From: Scleromitrula shiraiana
Lineage: Eukaryota > Ascomycota > Leotiomycetes > Helotiales > Sclerotiniaceae
Direction: 5' to 3'
DNA length: 64,000 nt
NCBI GenBank assembly: GCA_028455995.1
Contig: JABELC010000001.1
Span: 3,336,501 to 3,400,500, forward strand
The position numbers and the translations under genes are program-made. Under the pieces are notes generated by a model. That model was not told the DNA's origin. It saw only the letters and a program-made list of their open reading frames with translations, and searched no databases. Position 1 is the first letter of the stretch, and each line of letters opens with the position of its first letter. Positions 59,239 through 64,000 of the stretch are shown here, in pieces.

Positions 59239-59802
59239 ACTGATGTCTCAATAAAATCGCTGAGGGTGAGGTGATACTTCCTGTTGAGAAGTTGAGACTA
59301 TTTTCTGATAAGAATTGCGAATTGATAGCTTACGTAATACATATTCTCTTATCCTAACCCGATTAAAGCCGGTCCGAACTGTCCAACTTTATCATGACTC
59401 GCCGAAAGCACAAGGCAAAAAATCCTTATAAAGCTATTAAGTATCGGAAGCTAGAAGATTATTTGGCCATGCCCAATTAGAACTTTCTATGAATCCATCG
59501 GATAGTTGAGCAAGCTCTCATATCCAACGTTTTTTCCATACGAGTAGTGTAGCAAGTCACCGACTGAATATGAATTTCCTTGTTACTTTTATTCCTTATT
59601 AAGCAAGCCCAATCCAGGCAGCAGATGGCATGAATGGTTTAGATCTATTGCCTCATAAATATGATCAGGAACACATACATACTCTTGGAGATATTCGGGT
59701 TGTATTGTCAGTAGCTATGGGAGCAGTCTTCCGCTATGAGGATAATTACGGTCGGGCCTTAGTTCTATTACATTTGATTTCTTTTGTTATATCATATACT
59801 GA
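59239..59802. other. Spacer upstream of LIP5
   Basis: About 560 bp. An ORF at 59630-59824 (MNGLDLLPHKYDQEHIHTLG) is protein-like but not recognised, and may be a degraded exon of the hydrolase remnant that follows. Confidence 0.4.
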
Positions 59803-60384
59803 ATGCTATTCTGGTCTGGCTTAGCTCGCTGCCATACTTGTTCAAAAATAGCATCAGAGATCATTGTTCAATATGGAACTGTAGGGGTATATGCTAGTTG
59901 GCATAGAGACTATGATAGAGTTATATTACTACAAACGATTGTTACAGCTTTTGGAGGGCACTTACCGCCTCATATAACTCCAGATGTAAGTGACTTACTA
60001 CTTTATCTCTTCTTAGATTATATCAGATTCTAATGACTTCTCCAGGAAGCTGGTGGTATCCTTACATGTGATGACCCTGGACCACTCTGGTACGGCGATG
60101 TAACACCAAACGAATGCCAAGATGCTATCGTTATGTCAACTCTATGCCCCAGTTTTGCTGCATGGCATAGTTCTTGTCCACGAGCATCTTGGGATTCACA
60201 GGATTTCAAATGTCGTATTGCCTTCATTCGCACTCTTAAGGACACAGGTATACCTCTCGAGATTCAAGACATGATGATTAAGGGAACAGGAGTGGGTTGG
60301 ATTGTCAGAGATATGGGAGGATTTGAGGGACCAGGTGAGGGATGGGTTGGCCTTCGATCAGGAGGGCTACTTTGGATGTGTTGA
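59803..60384 (+). pseudogene. Alpha/beta-hydrolase gene remnant (C-terminal half)
   Basis: Only the C-terminal part of an Abhydrolase_6-type protein remains. Exon 59803-59985 ends in GGHLPPHITPD at a GTAAGT donor; a 60-nt intron follows; the next exon at 60046 reads EAGGILTCDDPGPLWYGDVT, QDAIVMSTLCPSFAAWHSSC, IAFIRTLKDTGIPLEIQDMM and IKGTGVGWIVRDM. These match the cap-to-C-terminal part of fungal esterase-like hydrolases, where the acid residue sits in TLKD and the last His normally follows in an HSP motif. That His motif is absent: the frame ends in FEGPGEGWVGLRSGG. The N-terminal half with the oxyanion hole and nucleophile elbow (G-x-S-x-G) is not visible upstream. Hence a truncated pseudogene is most likely. 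Confidence 0.55.
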
Positions 60385-61136
60385 ATTGGGTGCGGGGGTC
60401 GGAATTAGGATACCAATCTACTTTTAACTTGGGAACGAGCGAATGCTCCAGGGGCAAGGATATACGGTAATGCGTATTCGTCGCTTCCACGCTGACGGAA
60501 AAGGGAATAGGCGTGCATGGATACTGGACATGGTCCACAGCTCGTAGAACCTGAAAAGGTATGCGGTATGTTGATAGAACTTGGAAAGCAGTTTGAAGAT
60601 TTGTGAGGGCGTCTAATTGGAGCTCATCTCTCCATCACCATATAACTTTTTATATGGGGGCAAACGGATACTAAATTTATTTGGGCTTGTTCATAATTAT
60701 GAATGATCAGTTCTATCAGTATGGATATGGAATCAAACCGTGAGCATATTTAGCAGGGAGGGATATATACATAAGTAAACAATGAATCTTCAAATAGTAT
60801 TCCCACTAATAGAAGGATAAACCAAACACTTTTGAGTAGAATAAGTAAAACGTTGTGATATCTATATAGCTATCGGACGGGTACGGATTCAGGCTTTGAG
60901 ACTTTCACCGAGAACACCCCACGGAAGCCCCCACAAAAATAAAAAACCCCTGTTTACAGCATTACGACCTGTACAAATAAATAAATGAATATCAAAATCA
61001 ACAAACCCAAGAAACTACAAATCACCACTACCAATTCCCGCCCTCATTATCGCATCAATCCTAATTCCGCTTTCCTATCTTACCATCGATCCTATCATCG
61101 TCCCAATCTCCTACAAAAATTGGAAAATTACATACA
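60385..61136. other. Spacer, no gene seen
   Basis: About 750 bp, normal composition then A/C-rich near 60980-61130 as a probable SPC19 leader. No RNA gene recognised. Confidence 0.5.
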
Positions 61137-61839
61137 ATGGCAAACCCTACTCCCTCACAACTCCTCTCCTCATCCGTCGCCTCTCTTCGTTCCTCCCTTA
61201 CTACCCTCGATAATTCAATATCGATCCTTGACTCTGGAATATCTGATTTTCCCCGTCTCAAGACCGTTTTATCCTCTACACGTGTAAGCTCTACCCCTCT
61301 CTCATCCCCTTACATCCAATCCATACATGCTTTATCATGCATCCACCCACCCCCATGCGCACGTCTTCCCCCTCGCCCCAAACAAACAGACAAACAAGAA
61401 ATTAAACTAAACCCATCCCCAGCATTTCGAACTAACCCCGCAAACCCACCTCCTCTCCGCCCAAAAATCCCTCTCCGATGAACTCCTCCCCGCAATCGAA
61501 ACCCTCCTCTCCCGCAGCGAAAACCTCATCTCCCGCATGCAACGCCGAGAAGAACAATTAATCGCGCGAAGCGAGCTGCTGGCCGGACGATTAGAGCAAG
61601 GCGGGGGTAAGGGAAAGGGGTCTGGGATTGGAAGTTCTGGGGGCAGAAGCATGGGTGTGAGTGGAAAGGGAAAGGGAAAGGGAGGTGGAAATGGGGGAAA
61701 TGAAGAGAAGGCGATGAGGTTGAAGGTTTTGAGGCAGAAGAAGGAGAGATTGGGGTATGCGGTTGAGAGGTTGGGGTTGCAGAGTCAGCAGAGGCAGAGA
61801 CAGTTGAGGATGAGTGTTGCGCCGAGTGGGTTTGAATGA
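61137..61839 (+). CDS. SPC19: DASH/Dam1 kinetochore complex subunit SPC19
   Basis: Component of the ring-forming DASH complex that couples kinetochores to spindle microtubules. Exons 61137-61283 and 61423-61839 with a 139-nt intron; 187 aa, close to the family size. The N-terminal signature VASLRSSLTTLDNSISILDS, then GISDFPRLKTVL and, across the intron, STR-HFELTPQTHLLSAQKSL are typical of Spc19, as is a coiled-coil helix ENLISRMQRREEQLIARSEL. A Gly/Lys-rich linker (GGGKGKGSG ... GKGKGKGGGNGG) separates it from a C-terminal basic helix (EKAMRLKVLRQKKERLGYAVE). The linker is strongly purine-rich at DNA level. The intron is longer than others nearby and the ATG context (ACAATGGCA) is good. Intact. 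Confidence 0.9.
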
Positions 61840-62121
61840 GGTGGGGGATGAGCACGCATGGGTGGATGGATGGACGAATATGATTGACGCATGTATGAGG
61901 GGATATGTTTGGTTATGCAATAGATGAATGGGTGGATGCTTATATGGCGTTTTTTGTGAGATACTATACCCGGGGGTTTGATGTTATATTGTGAGTTAGA
62001 CGCAGGAAAAAGAGCAGGATGCTATAGAGATTTATGTGGATATGAAAATATTTGGGTATACTATCTAAAGAGGTATCATTCTATCTTTTTATACAGAAAA
62101 TGTATAATCTACATAAATACA
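61840..62121. other. Convergent spacer between SPC19 and MET1
   Basis: About 280 bp between convergent stop codons. Contains ATGGGTGGATGGATGG-type repeats and AT-rich 3' sequence. Confidence 0.5.
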
Positions 62122-63924
62122 TCAAACTTTCAATTCCCTCCCATAACTATCCCCTCTTATGATACCGTCCGGTCTCACTTCCCCACCATCCATACCTAAT
62201 CCCAAGCCCTCTAAACCTAAATCTTCCAACCCCCTAAACCCCTCCTCAACCACCCATTTTGTCCCCTTCTCACCACTTTTGAACAAAGCCTCACATGCCC
62301 TTCCCAAAACCAATAGGCCAGGTGGTCTACTTCCCAATTCTTCCACTGCCTCTACCACCCATTCCAAACTCGTCCTTATAACTCTTTGATCTGGACATGA
62401 CGCCCTCTCCACAACTGCACAAGGGGTTTCTTTCGGCCATAACCTCCTCGTCTCTATCACCTCTCCACTCTTTTCATCTGTAACCTTAGCATCCACAGAA
62501 TCATATGTTGTAAGATCATCCACCAATCCTTTAATTCGGTGAAGAGCCATGAGAAAAATAACCGTCTGCGTCTCCACATATTCCGGTGGAACCGTAGGTT
62601 TACCTTTCCTTCCCGTCCCCGTACATATCAGTACCTGATCCGAAACCGCACGTTGAGTAGCCGGTATCCCCGCAAATAATGGTGCACTTAACGCGCTCGT
62701 GATACCCGGTAATACAACCACTCTATCCGCAAATCCCTCCTTTCGAAAGAATTCATATTCCTCTCCTCCCCGGCCATATATGTAAGGATCGCCTTGCTTT
62801 AAACGCAATACAGTTTTCCCGGATTTCAAACCTGCAAGTCCTAATGATAGAAGTTCTTGCTGAGCCAGTTCTGCATTGCCGGGGAATTTTCGTGCGATAT
62901 GAATGGGTGTGCGGCGGGGGATTAGGTCGAGTACGCCAGAGGGGACGAGTTTATCAGCGAGGATTATGTCGGCTGAGAGGATGGCTTTGTGAGTTGCGCG
63001 GGTGAGTAGATCAGGGTGACCAGGACCGGACCCAGCTAGTATTATTTGAGGTTTCTTCTCAGTACGAGAATCTAGTGATGAGGTGTCGAGAGGCGTTGAG
63101 GTCGATGGGTTGTTAGCATACGATTTTAAGACGGAGTCTACGTCGACATCTGTTATCGATGCTAACCGTCGAAGGGGCCAATATTCGCAGATTTGTGATA
63201 ACCATCTCATACGTCTATTCTTTGCAGCATCTAAATCTGCTTCTGTGATAAGTTTGTTGAAGGTAGATGTTTGATCTGTTTCTTCCTCATTATCCAAATC
63301 TCCATTGACAGTTAAATGCGATAAATGATCTTCTTCCTGTATGCGTCTACGGATAGTACCGAGTTTGAGACAAGCACTTCCTAAATTTGTGGGAAGAGAA
63401 GAGGCAATTTCACGACGTATTCGAGAGGAGAGCTTACAGCCTTTACCATTGGTTGTTACACCAATTTGTAGAGGACCATCGGTATGTGTCGAGAGGAGAG
63501 AGAACGTACAGAGGTTTGGGGAATCTGCTACGTTGACTGGTATGCGATTTCTTTTGCAGAGTTGGGAAATATGTACACCTTCATACGTCAGTCAATTGCA
63601 ATTGAAGAAAGACTTATACTCACTCATAGGATCTCTCGGTCCAGAAGTAACAAATACTGCATCTACAACGCCACCAATTTCCTCTCTACCAAGTCGCATA
63701 ACATCATTATCTTCAAATGGTTTCTTTAACCATTCTATCTCCTTATTTTCGATCCTCTTTTGTAATGAATAATGTAGTTCGGTATTTTCAGGAGCAATGA
63801 GTAATGGTTTTGCGCCAACTTCAAGGGATTTAGTACATCTGGCTCCTGCTAATGGATTCGATCCTATAACTAAATGTATATGTGATGTAGAATCGATAGC
63901 TGTAAGGAGAGATATTGAAGCCAT
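62122..63924 (-). CDS. MET1: Siroheme-pathway uroporphyrinogen-III C-methyltransferase with Met8-like N-terminal domain
   Basis: SAM-dependent methylation of uroporphyrinogen III toward siroheme, the cofactor of sulfite and nitrite reductases. Exons 63624-63924 and 62122-63578; one very short intron (45 nt); 585 aa. N-terminal dehydrogenase/ferrochelatase-like domain: SHIHLVIGSNPLAGARC (Rossmann), VDAVFVTSGPRDPM to the splice, then RIPVNVADSPNLCTFS, DGPLQIGVTTNGKGCKLSSR. A linker follows (ADLDAAKNRRMRWLSQICEY). The C-terminal tetrapyrrole methylase domain carries AGSGPGHPDLLT, DIILADKLV, LKQGDPYIYGRGGEEYEFF, VLPGITSALSAPLFAGIP and CTGTGRKG, all consensus. The ATG at 63924 is preferred; the frame is open further upstream to the window edge with only non-ATG codons seen. 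Intact. Confidence 0.93.
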
Positions 63925-64000
63925 AGTGAATTGGCCAATTCCTCTTGTCAAGAAGTAGTATGACTTTAATGTGATAGCAACTTTAGAACTTAATGATAGT

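Noticed and set aside
1..64000. Secondary-metabolite cluster (oxygenase, flavin oxidoreductase, BBE oxidase, Zn2Cys6 factor, transporters)
   Set aside because: No polyketide, peptide, terpene or other backbone synthase is present, and the candidates are interleaved with housekeeping genes over 40 kb.
1..64000. tRNA, rRNA or CRISPR features
   Set aside because: I scanned by eye for the internal promoter box GTTCGA and for spaced direct repeats; candidates had no cloverleaf or regular spacing. A tRNAscan run would be decisive.

Overview
This window is nuclear DNA from a filamentous ascomycete. The evidence is short GT-AG introns (about 45-110 nt) in nearly every gene, fungal orthologues (SSN3/CDK8, ARF6, SGF29, SPC19, MET1), a Zn2Cys6 regulator, long microsatellite-rich promoters, and an AT-rich retrotransposon block carrying C-to-T/G-to-A decay of the repeat-induced point mutation (RIP) type. 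Gene content and style suggest a Leotiomycete of the Botrytis/Sclerotinia kind; that placement is inference, not proof. All exon structures were worked out by hand from splice sites and frame.

Left part (1-28 kb), mostly conserved genes in a normal-composition background: a partial gene at the left edge, an MFS sugar-porter (-), the Mediator kinase SSN3 (+), ARF6 (-), the SAGA reader SGF29 (-), mannose-6-phosphate isomerase (+), a 2-oxoglutarate/Fe(II) oxygenase (+), an APC-type amino-acid/choline/GABA permease (+), GTP cyclohydrolase II RIB1 (+) and an old-yellow-enzyme-type flavin oxidoreductase (+). The spacers are full of microsatellites and purine/pyrimidine tracts.

Middle (28-42 kb), accessory and decaying: a six-exon Zn2Cys6 regulator (-) diverges from a monocarboxylate-transporter-like MFS gene (+) that is dead (two frameshifts, two nonsense codons). 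Then come a small secreted Gly/Ala-rich repeat protein, a broken DUF3431-family gene (nonsense plus frameshift) and a large secreted Cys-containing protein of 785 aa whose last intron appears to be GC-AG.

42.4-55.6 kb is a nest of LTR retrotransposons. An older Ty1/copia element (42425-55633, 168-bp LTRs, TSD AAGAA) holds a 160-bp solo LTR (TSD ATAAT) and, inside its reverse-transcriptase gene, a second full-length 7.6-kb copia element (46758-54381, 160-bp LTRs, TSD ATAAC). All are heavily AT-biased, and both elements show C-to-T decay in the 5' LTR and G-to-A decay in the 3' LTR. A small island that escaped the decay (43081-43250) looks like the intron and last exon of a captured gene.

Right part (55.7-64 kb): a secreted berberine-bridge-type FAD oxidase (-), lipoyl synthase LIP5 (-), a truncated alpha/beta-hydrolase remnant (+), DASH subunit SPC19 (+) and the siroheme-pathway enzyme MET1 (-). 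I see no operon-like pathway and no clearly new biological system; the most notable content is the nested, polarity-marked retrotransposon block and the decaying or secreted genes around it.
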